Source: Elizabethkingia miricola
GTDB lineage: Bacteria > Bacteroidota > Bacteroidia > Flavobacteriales > Weeksellaceae
NCBI RefSeq assembly: GCF_001675285.1
Contig: NZ_LSGQ01000031.1
Location: 40,089 to 104,088 of the forward strand
Reading direction: 5' to 3'
Length of the DNA: 64,000 nt
Made by a program: the position numbers and the translations under genes. Every line of letters begins with the position of its first letter. The stretch's first letter is position 1. Below are positions 17,363 to 25,766 of the stretch, one piece after another. The notes below the pieces were generated by a model. That model was not told the DNA's origin. It worked only from the letters and a program-made list of their open reading frames with translations, and ran no database searches.

Positions 17363-17845
17363 ATGATTAGCTCATTAACAGAACTCTTTAGTTACCTGAC
17401 ATTGGATTTTTACCTGATTGATTCATTCAGGAATGATGATGATTTTTTAGTCGCTATGCTTTTAATGGGCGCATTGGTATTTTTTATTCTTGGAGTTATT
17501 GGTATTATATTGGGGTTACTTCTTATTCTTATTGTAATCTTCCTAATCAGCGCTGGTATTATCTCTGCTTCATTATTGGTAGGGTTGCAGCAAAAGTCTC
17601 TAAGTAAAGGTTTTAAAACTTTTTTTATATCCGTCTCTATACTGGGCAGTACAATTGCTTCTGTTATCTTATTTTTATTTATAAATACCGTAAAAAACTG
17701 GTGGCAGACAGATACCGCAATTATTGCGGGTATTGTCTCAGGAATTGCTTCCGGCTGGATTTTGGGAGTGATTATGTTTACTGCCTCCAAAAAACTTGTT
17801 ATGTTTCTGAAAAATAAATATGCTGACAGAATAACACGCCAATGA
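17363..17845 (+). CDS. multi-helix membrane protein
   Basis: 160 residues with about four hydrophobic helices (30-50, 52-76, 85-105 and 118-140), joined by short loops. The glycine-rich third and fourth helices (AGIVSGIASGWILGVIMF) resemble small channel- or holin-like packing, but nothing diagnostic is present. Its stop overlaps the next start (ATGA), so translation is coupled. Confidence 0.55.
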   Translation: MISSLTELFSYLTLDFYLIDSFRNDDDFLVAMLLMGALVFFILGVIGIILGLLLILIVIFLISAGIISASLLVGLQQKSLSKGFKTFFISVSILGSTIASVILFLFINTVKNWWQTDTAIIAGIVSGIASGWILGVIMFTASKKLVMFLKNKYADRITRQ

Positions 17846-18135
17846 AAGCTATTAAAATCCTTAGAAACATCCTTGTTTTTATTGGTATACTATTGCTGGC
17901 TTTTGACTTTTTATTAGTTCTTCCGGAATACTATGCCTGTAAAAACGCCTATGAAGGTGAAGATGCAACTACAATATGGGGTTATAAGATAGACTGTATA
18001 GGTGACAGTGCAGAGTTTACCCTGGTATTTTTTCAACTAATAGGGTGCTGGCTGGCTGGTGTATTTATCATTATTTTTATATTACATCTGGTCTACAAAA
18101 AGCAGAAAAAGAATGTTCGATCAATTCAGAGATAA
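17842..18135 (+). CDS. small two-helix membrane protein
   Basis: 97 residues; the ATGA overlap with the 17363 gene fixes the start. Two transmembrane helices (about 9-27 and 62-86) flank a loop with two cysteines (YYACKNAYEGEDATTIWGYKIDCIGD) that could form a disulfide outside the membrane. Its 3' end overlaps the Crp/Fnr gene by 23 bp. Confidence 0.55.
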   Translation: MKAIKILRNILVFIGILLLAFDFLLVLPEYYACKNAYEGEDATTIWGYKIDCIGDSAEFTLVFFQLIGCWLAGVFIIIFILHLVYKKQKKNVRSIQR

Positions 18136-18691
18136 ATTCCGGTTAGACGACGAAAAGTGGAACAGGTATACCAATTATTTTAATAAGGTGAAGGTTCCTG
18201 CTAAAACCATACTTCTAAATGAAGGCGAGGTGTCAAAGAAACTTTTCTTCATCGAAAAAGGCTGTATCAGAGTATGTTTCAATCATGACGGAAAAGATAT
18301 TACTTCACAATTCTTTTTTGAAGAAAATGTCGTAGCATCCATTGAGAGCTTTAGAAAAAATATTCCCAGTCCTGCTACTCTGGAAACAATAGAACCAAGT
18401 ACACTATGGTGGATACACAAGGATGATTTAAACGGAATGCTGGAAGAAATTAAAGAAATTCCGTATTTGAGAGATATGTTTATCGATAAAATATTCGACC
18501 GGACATTTGACTATATGAAGTATTTCATTTCATCTATAAAATATACACCACAACAGCGTTATCTCGATCTAATAAAAGAAAGACCTGAAATCATACAACG
18601 TGTTCCCCAACATTATATTGCTTCTTATCTGGGCATTACAACAGTACATTTAAGCCGTATAAAGAATAAGCTGCTTAAAAATAAAGAGTAA
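18113..18691 (+). CDS. Crp/Fnr-family transcriptional regulator
   Basis: 192 residues from ATG 18113; the frame is open further upstream but would read through the end of the previous membrane protein. The cyclic-nucleotide-binding-like beta roll spans about 25-120 (LLNEGEVSKKLFFIEKGCIRV), and the C-terminal helix-turn-helix includes HYIASYLGITTVHLSRIKNKL. The cAMP-binding RxSL signature is absent, so it probably senses something else, as in many flavobacterial members. It lies 71 bp before the quinone oxidoreductase gene and may control it. Confidence 0.85.
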   Translation: MFDQFRDKFRLDDEKWNRYTNYFNKVKVPAKTILLNEGEVSKKLFFIEKGCIRVCFNHDGKDITSQFFFEENVVASIESFRKNIPSPATLETIEPSTLWWIHKDDLNGMLEEIKEIPYLRDMFIDKIFDRTFDYMKYFISSIKYTPQQRYLDLIKERPEIIQRVPQHYIASYLGITTVHLSRIKNKLLKNKE

Positions 18692-18737
18692 CCTGTATTT
18701 AGTAACAAATGTTATCGCCTGCAAAAAGATCCTATTC

Positions 18738-18745
18738 TAATTTTG
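18738..18745 (+). promoter_or_regulatory. -7 box (TAATTTTG)
   Basis: Perfect TAnnTTTG box 18 bases before the oxidoreductase start codon; no -33 TTTG at proper spacing, consistent with an activator-dependent promoter such as one for the Crp/Fnr protein encoded just upstream. Confidence 0.5.
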
Positions 18746-18762
18746 TTCTATAAATTTAAAAT

Positions 18763-19743
18763 ATGAAAGCAGCAGTTGTATTATCAAAAGGAGCACGCCC
18801 TGCATATGTAGAAGACTTTGCAGAGCCTGTAGTACAAAATGAAAACGAAGTTTTGATACATGTAAAGGCATCAGCAGTTAAGAACCTCGACAAAATGCGC
18901 GCAAGCGGGAAGCACTATTCTGTTCAGAACGAAACTTTTATTGCCAAAGTAGTAGGCGGAGACGGTGTGGGGATACTTGAAGACGGAACACGCGTGTACG
19001 GAATTGGTGCAAGCGGAATGATTGCAGAAAAAGCAATTATTGAAAAAGATAAAATAGTAAAATTACCCGACGGAATCAGTGACGAAACAGCCGCAGCTCT
19101 TCCTAATGCTGTAATGGGATCGGCAATGGCTTTACGCTTCAGAGCCAGCTTACAAAAAAATGAAACCGTTTTAATAAATGGTGCCACAGGTGTTACCGGA
19201 AAAATTGCAGTACAGATAGCGAAACATTATGGCGCAAAAAAAGTTATTGTCACTGGCCGGAATGAGGAAACACTAAAAGAATTATTAGCCTTGGGTGCTG
19301 ATGATATTATTGTACTTAAACAGGACGATGATGCCATCATCTCACAAATAAAATTTTTGCATCAACAAAGTCCATTCGACGTTGTAATTGATTATTTATG
19401 GGGACATAGTGCTGAATTAATTTTATCTGCAATAAAAGGAAATGGAGGCTTCTCTCATAGAACACGCTATGTAACTGTTGGCGGTATGATAAATGATAAT
19501 ATGACGCTATCGTCCTCTATTCTGCGCAGTACCGATATACAGATCTCAGGTTCAGGTTTAGGAAGCTGGACACCAGACGAAATGAAATTACTAATTAATG
19601 AAATACTTCCCGAAATGTTTCAGCTGGCAGCTGATGGCAAATTAAAATGTGAAACTATAAGTGTTATGATTAATGATGTCGAAAAAGCATGGGATATGAA
19701 TATTGATGGTGGAAAACGTTTAGTGGTTATAATTGGCTCTTAA
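18763..19743 (+). CDS. zinc-independent quinone oxidoreductase (MDR family)
   Basis: 326 residues of the medium-chain dehydrogenase/reductase family. An N-terminal GroES-like domain (about 1-120) lacks the catalytic and structural zinc ligands of alcohol dehydrogenases. The Rossmann domain has LINGATGVTGKIAVQIAKHYGA (about 138-159) and an acidic/basic VTGRNEET following strand 2, favouring NADPH. Such enzymes reduce quinones or enones with NADPH in the cytoplasm. The gene follows a Crp/Fnr regulator, a common stress-response arrangement. Confidence 0.85.
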   Translation: MKAAVVLSKGARPAYVEDFAEPVVQNENEVLIHVKASAVKNLDKMRASGKHYSVQNETFIAKVVGGDGVGILEDGTRVYGIGASGMIAEKAIIEKDKIVKLPDGISDETAAALPNAVMGSAMALRFRASLQKNETVLINGATGVTGKIAVQIAKHYGAKKVIVTGRNEETLKELLALGADDIIVLKQDDDAIISQIKFLHQQSPFDVVIDYLWGHSAELILSAIKGNGGFSHRTRYVTVGGMINDNMTLSSSILRSTDIQISGSGLGSWTPDEMKLLINEILPEMFQLAADGKLKCETISVMINDVEKAWDMNIDGGKRLVVIIGS

Positions 19744-19825
19744 TAATACAGAAACAGAAGTATATAGACAGATTAACTTATCCGCCAGTATTACTATATT
19801 GCATACAATCTAAATCACCAGTTAC

Positions 19826-20404
19826 ATGAAGAAATATCTGTTAAAAATATACTTTACACTTTCTTTGCTATTAGTAGCAGATATTGCTGTTTACTTTCTT
19901 TATAAGATTAGCCTACGGGGTTATTATGCAGATATTATTCTTTTCTGGTTATGGTTCTTCGGAAGTATTTTCGTCATAATTGTTTACTGGAAAAAGCTAT
20001 TAGCCAAATTATTTTTAGGCGCTATAATCCTTGCCTTCATACTAAGCATGCTGCCTATGGGATTGTTCTTTTATGCTTTTATCTTTTCATCAACACCAGC
20101 CGGATTATGGATGAATAAAGATTTAAATGAAAACTATCGGGCACAGATTGTTTCCTACAGTGTAATGGTACCACCCATGTTACAGATTGTAGAGAAAAAA
20201 GGATTGTTCGAAAAACAAATTATTCAGTGCACTGATTCCGAATTGCGGGACAGAAATCTGGAGGTAAGTATCCGAAACTCAAAAGACCTCATCCTGCAAA
20301 AAGATACAGATCGTACAATTATACTCACTCTCTTTTATGGTGGTCCTAATACCACAATGACTTTTGATAAGGCAACAGGAAAACTTATTAAAATAGAGAA
20401 ATAA
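19826..20404 (+). CDS. membrane protein of unknown function
   Basis: 192 residues: three transmembrane helices (about 7-27, 34-52 and 58-90) then a polar C-terminal domain of about 95 residues with RDRNLEVSIRNSKDL and a RTIILTLFYGGPNTTMTFDKATGKLIKIEK ending. The topology places the soluble domain beyond the membrane. No family recognised. A strong terminator follows immediately. Confidence 0.6.
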   Translation: MKKYLLKIYFTLSLLLVADIAVYFLYKISLRGYYADIILFWLWFFGSIFVIIVYWKKLLAKLFLGAIILAFILSMLPMGLFFYAFIFSSTPAGLWMNKDLNENYRAQIVSYSVMVPPMLQIVEKKGLFEKQIIQCTDSELRDRNLEVSIRNSKDLILQKDTDRTIILTLFYGGPNTTMTFDKATGKLIKIEK

Positions 20405-20410
20405 CATTAA

Positions 20411-20445
20411 AATAAGACTCTTACAAAATGTGTAAGAGTCTTATT
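20411..20445. terminator. strong bidirectional terminator
   Basis: A 15-bp perfect stem (AATAAGACTCTTACA / TGTAAGAGTCTTATT) with loop AAATG, between the plus-strand gene ending at 20404 and the minus-strand sulfatase ending at 20454. Confidence 0.9.
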
Positions 20446-20453
20446 TATTTTCT

Positions 20454-21818
20454 TTATTTCCCAACTGCTTTAAAACTGTCAAATATCTGTTTCATTTCTT
20501 TTACTTTTTCGGGATATTTAGCGATTAGATTTACACTTTCCTTTGGATCTTCATCCAGATTAAAAAGTTCTGTAGTGGCTGGTACTATAGCTTCCGTTCG
20601 GGGATGCTTAAGATCCGGAACTTCTCTGTACTTCCAGTTGCCATATTTTACCGCCTCAGGCTTTGTACTTCCATTTACAATAAATATTGGACGATGGCTG
20701 TAAGCAGATTCTTTTACTTTACTTTCTAAAAGCTGACTGATATCCTGTCCGTCCAGTTCTCTATTCTTTGGAAAGGGACTGTTGGTCCACTTGGCAATCG
20801 TCGGTAATAAATCCAGATTGCTTATAGCACTGCTTAAAACAGTTCCCGGTTTAATCTTATTTTTCCAATATACAATAAACGGAACGCGGGCTCCACCCTC
20901 ATACGACCAGGCTTTAGAACCTCTGAAAACTCCTGCACTTCCTACATGAGAAACGATAGTTACACCATCCCCTTCCATTCTTTCAGGAAAATTCGTCCAA
21001 GGTCCGTTGTCACTGGAAAACACAAAAATCGTATTATCTGCCATACCTTTTTCTTCCAATACTTTCCATATCGCAGCCAGGCCTTCATCCATTTCAGTAA
21101 TTACAGCACCAAGTGCCCCGCCTTTTTTATTTTTCAAGGAAGAAGACTGTGCAGCATAATACACAGGTAAATGCGGCATATTGTGCGCCAGATACAAGAA
21201 AAACGGTTTATCTTTTTTCTGCTGTCTTATATAATTAATTGATTCTTTGGTATACAAACGAGTAAGAAGAGAATCTGCAGGTTTCTCAATCTCAACTTTG
21301 GTATTTCTGAACATTCTGATCGGAATGTCCGTATTTACATAGGGAGCCTTATAATCGTGACTGTATAATATTCCGTAATAGAAGTCAAATCCTTGTCCGT
21401 TTGGCTTATTCTCAGCTTTCTGATCTCCCAAATGCCACTTTCCAACCATCCCGGTATTATAACCGTTTGATTTCAGCATTTCTGCAATTGTTACTTCATC
21501 ATCCGGTAAGCCTTGCTTAGATCCCGGCGCTATAGGCCATGGTAAATCATAACGGGACGAATAACGGCCAGTAAGCAAAGAGGCCCTGGAAGGGGTACAA
21601 GTGGGACTGCTGACAACATAATTAGTTGCCATTAACCCATTCCTTGACATCCGGTCTAAAAATGGCGTTTTAATAACAGGATTTCCATAAGCACCAATGT
21701 CTGCATATCCCATATCATCTGTCAATACAACAATAATATTAGGCTGCTTCTGAGCTCTGACATTGGAAAATGAAATAGTAAAAAGAATGATTAAAGCACA
21801 ACGTACAGTATTCTTCAT
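20454..21818 (-). CDS. formylglycine-dependent sulfatase
   Basis: 454 residues with a signal peptide (about 1-22). The sulfatase signature CTPSRASLLTGR begins at Cys74; this cysteine is oxidised to formylglycine by an anaerobic or FGE-type maturation enzyme. The metal-binding DD (residues 34-35, LTDDMGYAD) and the later GKWHLGD and SSDNG motifs are in place. It belongs to the periplasmic arylsulfatase family, which releases sulfate from glycans or small esters. Its neighbours make polysaccharide rather than degrade it, so its substrate is unclear. Downstream it faces the terminator at 20411. Confidence 0.9.
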   Translation of the reverse strand: MKNTVRCALIILFTISFSNVRAQKQPNIIVVLTDDMGYADIGAYGNPVIKTPFLDRMSRNGLMATNYVVSSPTCTPSRASLLTGRYSSRYDLPWPIAPGSKQGLPDDEVTIAEMLKSNGYNTGMVGKWHLGDQKAENKPNGQGFDFYYGILYSHDYKAPYVNTDIPIRMFRNTKVEIEKPADSLLTRLYTKESINYIRQQKKDKPFFLYLAHNMPHLPVYYAAQSSSLKNKKGGALGAVITEMDEGLAAIWKVLEEKGMADNTIFVFSSDNGPWTNFPERMEGDGVTIVSHVGSAGVFRGSKAWSYEGGARVPFIVYWKNKIKPGTVLSSAISNLDLLPTIAKWTNSPFPKNRELDGQDISQLLESKVKESAYSHRPIFIVNGSTKPEAVKYGNWKYREVPDLKHPRTEAIVPATTELFNLDEDPKESVNLIAKYPEKVKEMKQIFDSFKAVGK

Positions 21819-21860
21819 GGTTAAATATTTGTTTTCTGGTGGTTATTGGTGATTTTAAAA

Positions 21861-21868
21861 CAAATATA
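21861..21868 (-). promoter_or_regulatory. -7 box for sulfatase gene (TATATTTG)
   Basis: Perfect match on the minus strand, 42 bases before the ATG. A TTTG lies 16 bases further upstream (21885-21888), slightly closer than the usual 17-23. Confidence 0.55.
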
Positions 21869-21910
21869 TGACATATATATGTTTCAAAATATACAGAATT
21901 AGCAGACTAA

Positions 21911-21954
21911 AAATAGAACGCCCCTGCAATGAAAATTACAGGGGCGTTCTATTT
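21911..21954. terminator. terminator between sulfatase and glycosyltransferase genes
   Basis: Arms AAATAGAACGCCCCTG and CAGGGGCGTTCTATTT form a 16-bp stem with a 12-base loop. It follows the glycosyltransferase gene (ending at 21971) in minus-strand sense and insulates the sulfatase. Confidence 0.85.
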
Positions 21955-21970
21955 TTTAATATTTTTTTGG

Positions 21971-23404
21971 TTACGATTCTTTCACCGCCAATTCACGGGT
22001 CAACCAGCCACTTTTGCTTGCTGTAGCAATAGCGTATGGTGTAATCCAGAAAAGCGTAAAGGCATAGAAAATACTATAGGTATAGGCCCAGAAGGCTTCA
22101 GGTGTATTTTTATTTCTCTTCGCAAAGAAGAAGGCCTGTACACTGGAGAAAATCAGTATGCCCAGTAATGTTGAACTAATGAATAACATGGTATGATTAA
22201 TAATAAACCATAGCATTAATAACATTAAAGGATAAGACATAACCAGCTTTAGCCACTGCATACACAATAATATTCTGGTCCCTACTTTTGGTCCTTCACG
22301 GAAATCTCCAAAAGCAAACTTGCTCATCATTATATTTTCACGCACATTACTACGTTCCCAACGGATAAACATCTTATACAGGTTTTTATATCGTTTAGGA
22401 ATATTCGTATATACATATGCATTTCTCTGGAATAAGATATGATAACCTTGTTTCAGGATCATATTCGTCATGGCTCTGTCCTCCCCTATATCAGACGGAC
22501 GTCCCATAAATGTCTGGTTCACCCATTCATCCAGACAGTTCATTACCTGCTCTCTGCGGTATGCGGCCAAAGCTCCTGGTGTACACATTACGGATCCAAG
22601 CATACTCTGCGCGGAACGGACAAATTCAAAACTGAATACAAAGTTTACATTAAGCATTCTCGGAATCAGTTCCTTCTCATTGTTCAGTACACGTACATTG
22701 CCTGCTACTCCGCCACATTTTTTATTGACTACGAACGGGCTTGTCATATTACGGATCGTATCTTTTTTCACAATAGAATCACTGTCTACGGTAATAAATA
22801 TTTCCCCGGTACCCAACTGGAATCCACGGTGTAAGGCATGTCTTTTCCCCATATTACGAGGTTGTTGATAGGCCATTACTCTGTCACCCAATTCTTCTTT
22901 GGCTTTCTTAATCCATGTCCAGGTATCATCTTTACTGCCATCGTCCACAGCAATAATCTGTACTTTTTCCTCAGGATAATCACTGCTCGCTAAGCTATGA
23001 AGTGTCTCATATACAAGCTTTCCTTCATTGTAAGCCGGAACAATAATAGTACAGGTAGGCAGCAGATCGTCTGATACAGAAGCAACGGGTTTATACCGAA
23101 TGTATAAAACAAGTAAATAGACCAAAAAGCACACCGCAACACTTAACAGAAATAAGCCTGTTCCAATGACTACTACCCCAATGGAACTGTTCATCTGTTC
23201 CCAGTGCAGGTGCTCGAACTCTGGTTGTAATAAGTATACGGCATATATTGAACTGAACAACAATATAAACGTCACTGCAAGGATACCATATTCTATGGTT
23301 CCAAACCTCCCCTTTTTGACGGGTACAAAATCTTCTTTCTGGCGAATTAATGCTGATTTTGGTACAACATTCTTCTTAACGTGTAGTGTTTGTGTTTCTT
23401 TCAT
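21971..23404 (-). CDS. membrane processive glycosyltransferase, family 2 (hyaluronan/chitin synthase-like)
   Basis: 477 residues. Two helices (about 40-60 and 77-102) precede the catalytic domain, and three or four follow (about 375-470). All family-2 processive motifs are in order: DDG (about 154-156), VDSDS (about 206-210), GED (about 307-309) and RWERS (about 349-353) in the QxxRW position. This is the layout of hyaluronan, NodC and chitin synthases, which polymerise UDP-sugars and extrude the chain through the membrane. The adjacent UDP-sugar dehydrogenase at 24124 could supply its substrate. The polymer cannot be named from sequence. Confidence 0.85.
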   Translation of the reverse strand: MKETQTLHVKKNVVPKSALIRQKEDFVPVKKGRFGTIEYGILAVTFILLFSSIYAVYLLQPEFEHLHWEQMNSSIGVVVIGTGLFLLSVAVCFLVYLLVLYIRYKPVASVSDDLLPTCTIIVPAYNEGKLVYETLHSLASSDYPEEKVQIIAVDDGSKDDTWTWIKKAKEELGDRVMAYQQPRNMGKRHALHRGFQLGTGEIFITVDSDSIVKKDTIRNMTSPFVVNKKCGGVAGNVRVLNNEKELIPRMLNVNFVFSFEFVRSAQSMLGSVMCTPGALAAYRREQVMNCLDEWVNQTFMGRPSDIGEDRAMTNMILKQGYHILFQRNAYVYTNIPKRYKNLYKMFIRWERSNVRENIMMSKFAFGDFREGPKVGTRILLCMQWLKLVMSYPLMLLMLWFIINHTMLFISSTLLGILIFSSVQAFFFAKRNKNTPEAFWAYTYSIFYAFTLFWITPYAIATASKSGWLTRELAVKES

Positions 23405-24123
23405 ACATTCTATAAAAAAATTCCCTACTGCTATTCCTTATTTTTTTGATTAAACGGAATATCAGTATCCAATAATTTATTATTTCAACTTTTGAAATTG
23501 GAAGCAAGGTTTCCAAAAAGAACCTGCGCACTCTTATTTTGCTGAAAAAGCCTTATTCTAAGGCAGAATAAAAGGTTTAAACTTTTAGCAAAACAGAAGA
23601 GAATAGTTTTATATCATGTATTAATTGATCAGTATTATCATGAAGGAAACCAAAAAGTATGATCAGAATCCATACAGTATGATAACGTTATTTTTCGTTA
23701 TTTATTGCTGCTCTAATGAAAACATTATGCCATTTTGTCTTTAAAATCAATATTTCCGGAATATTCAATATTTTCAGTTTGTTGGTGACCGCTCAGCTTA
23801 AATACTTTATTTCAAAGATTTTCAAAACATTACAACCCAATTAACTTTGTATTTTTTATTTTATTTCTTTTGAAAAATCAGAAAAAAATAATGTTTTTTA
23901 ATGCCACTGCATACGAAACAGACAATTTCAGCGTTATAATACCGAAAGAAATTTATTAAAGGCTGAAAAATTCATTAGCCTCCCCCACTCAGCTCACCCG
24001 AAAATTATAGATTAAAACAAGTTATAATAACTGTGGTATTGTGCTGAATACAATAAGCATAACATCATCCGGCGTAGCTAAATTTGTTACAATTCCGGAC
24101 AAAAATAAAAGAAGATTATAATT
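23405..24123. other. 719-bp non-coding region between divergent polysaccharide genes
   Basis: No convincing gene is seen. It is AT-rich with one small hairpin near 23560 (TTATTCT / AGAATAA). The plus-strand -7 box TAAATTTG at 24079-24086 lies 38 bases before the dehydrogenase start. No TAnnTTTG box is found near the glycosyltransferase start, so that gene may use another sigma factor or a distant promoter. A 34-codon frame at 23640 has no support. Confidence 0.55.
24079..24086 (+). promoter_or_regulatory. -7 box for UDP-sugar dehydrogenase (TAAATTTG)
   Basis: Perfect TAnnTTTG match, 38 bases before the ATG at 24124. Confidence 0.5.
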
Positions 24124-25416
24124 ATGAACAATCACCGAATAGCTGTTATAGGACAAGGATATGTGGGATTACCTTTGGCATTGGAGTTCGCGAAGCATTT
24201 TCCGGTATACGGATTCGATATTAATACAAACAGGGTACAAGAACTTAATTCCGGTAAAGATCATACACTGGAAGCTGACCTTACTTTACTTTCTGAAGTA
24301 ATTAATGAAGCAAATGCTTCTGGTTTTTCTAAAGGATATATTGCATCTTCTTCACTGGATACAATTAAAGATGCTAATGTTTACATCGTTACTGTTCCTA
24401 CTCCTATTGATAAATTCAATGCCCCCGATCTCGGACCTTTGCTGAATGCAACCAAAATGTTGGCGGAGATTTTAAAGAAAGGAGACATTATAATCTATGA
24501 ATCCACAGTATATCCCGGCTGTACGGAAGAAGACTGTGTTCCGGTTCTGGAAAAGATTTCGGGATTAAAATTTAATGAAGACTTTTTTGTAGGCTATTCA
24601 CCCGAAAGAATTGTGCCGGGAGATAAAGTAAATACACTGACGACTATAAAAAAAGTAACATCAGGCTCCACTCCGGAAATTGCCGACACAATAGATGCTC
24701 TTTACAAAAAAATTATAAAAGCTGGAACCCATAAAGCTGCAAATATAAAAGTAGCTGAAGCTTCTAAGGCTATTGAAAATGCACAGCGGGACATTAATAT
24801 TTCTTTTGTCAATGAACTGGCTTTGATATTCGACAGAGTTGGAATTGATACAAATGATGTATTGGAAGCTGCAGGCACAAAATTCAATTTCCTGAAATAT
24901 AAACCAGGACTTGTTGGCGGACATTGTATCTCAGTAGATCCGTATTATCTGGCGCACAAAGCTTCTCAGTTAGGTTATCATCCACAGGTTATCCTTAGTG
25001 GTAGAAGAGTAAACAACTCTATGGCCGAGTTTATAGCTTCAAAGGTTTTAAAACTTATGATAAAAAAAGACATATCCATTAGCAATGCTGATGTATTGAT
25101 TTTGGGTGTCACCTTCAAAGAAAACTGCCCGGATGTCCGAAATACTAAAGTAGTTGATGTATACAGAGAGTTGAAAGAATATGGACTGCATGTAGACATG
25201 TACGATCCCTGGGTAGATCGTGCAGAAGTAAAACAGAAATATAAAATCAATATGCTGGAGAGCATCAATGATGATAAAAAATACGATGCGATTGTTTTAG
25301 CTGTATCTCATGATGAATTTTTAACATTGGATTTAAATAATCTGAGAAAAGAATCATCGGTTATCTTTGATATAAAGGCAAGACTGGACAGAGAGATCGT
25401 AGATGCAAGATTATAA
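24124..25416 (+). CDS. nucleotide-sugar dehydrogenase (UDP-HexNAc type)
   Basis: 430 residues. The NAD-binding GQGYVG (about 10-15) opens the Rossmann domain; the catalytic cysteine is Cys268 in GGHCISVDPYYLAHKA, and the C-terminal UDP-binding domain holds LGVTFKENCPDVRNTK. The GGHCISVDPYYL form is the signature of UDP-N-acetylhexosamine dehydrogenases (TviB/WbpA/WecC type) rather than UDP-glucose dehydrogenase. It oxidises C6 of the sugar to the uronic acid, a building block of surface polysaccharides. Divergent from the hyaluronan-synthase-like gene, which suggests a shared product. Confidence 0.9.
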   Translation: MNNHRIAVIGQGYVGLPLALEFAKHFPVYGFDINTNRVQELNSGKDHTLEADLTLLSEVINEANASGFSKGYIASSSLDTIKDANVYIVTVPTPIDKFNAPDLGPLLNATKMLAEILKKGDIIIYESTVYPGCTEEDCVPVLEKISGLKFNEDFFVGYSPERIVPGDKVNTLTTIKKVTSGSTPEIADTIDALYKKIIKAGTHKAANIKVAEASKAIENAQRDINISFVNELALIFDRVGIDTNDVLEAAGTKFNFLKYKPGLVGGHCISVDPYYLAHKASQLGYHPQVILSGRRVNNSMAEFIASKVLKLMIKKDISISNADVLILGVTFKENCPDVRNTKVVDVYRELKEYGLHVDMYDPWVDRAEVKQKYKINMLESINDDKKYDAIVLAVSHDEFLTLDLNNLRKESSVIFDIKARLDREIVDARL

Positions 25417-25452
25417 ATCGATCTCTTAAAAAAAGTAAAAATATAAGCTTTT

Positions 25453-25486
25453 AAGATCCCCTGTAATTTCGGTTATCAGGGGATTT
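25453..25486 (+). terminator. terminator after UDP-sugar dehydrogenase
   Basis: ATCCCCTGTAA pairs with TTATCAGGGGAT across a short loop, followed by TTT. The rest of the gap to 25726 shows nothing else. Confidence 0.75.
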
Positions 25487-25705
25487 TATATTTATGGACC
25501 ACTCTCCTTGGCTTAAAAATATTTAAGTTTACTTTTTGTACTTACGGGGATTCATAGTCATCAGTTTATTCCCTCAATATTTCATTTTAATATTGAGATC
25601 ACTCCCACTACACTTCTATTTATTTTGAAAATCAGACAGTAATATATTATTCTTCATTCTGTAAACTATAGTGGCAATCCCCGACTGATATGAGAACTGT
25701 CATAC

Positions 25706-25734
25706 TTTATGATCATATATTATTTTTACATTTG
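25706..25734 (+). promoter_or_regulatory. promoter of the SusC/SusD/M16 operon
   Basis: TTTA (25706-25709), 17 bases, then TACATTTG (25727-25734) fits the Bacteroidota consensus closely. It lies 33 bases before the SusC start. Confidence 0.55.
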
Positions 25735-25766
25735 CATAATTCTTAATTAGAATAAATAAAAATAAA

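Noticed and set aside
18763..19743. Zinc-dependent alcohol dehydrogenase
   Set aside because: The zinc-binding cysteines and histidine are missing, and the protein has the short form typical of quinone oxidoreductases.
23640..23744. 34-codon frame in the polysaccharide gap
   Set aside because: It lacks a promoter, coding bias or similarity to known small proteins.
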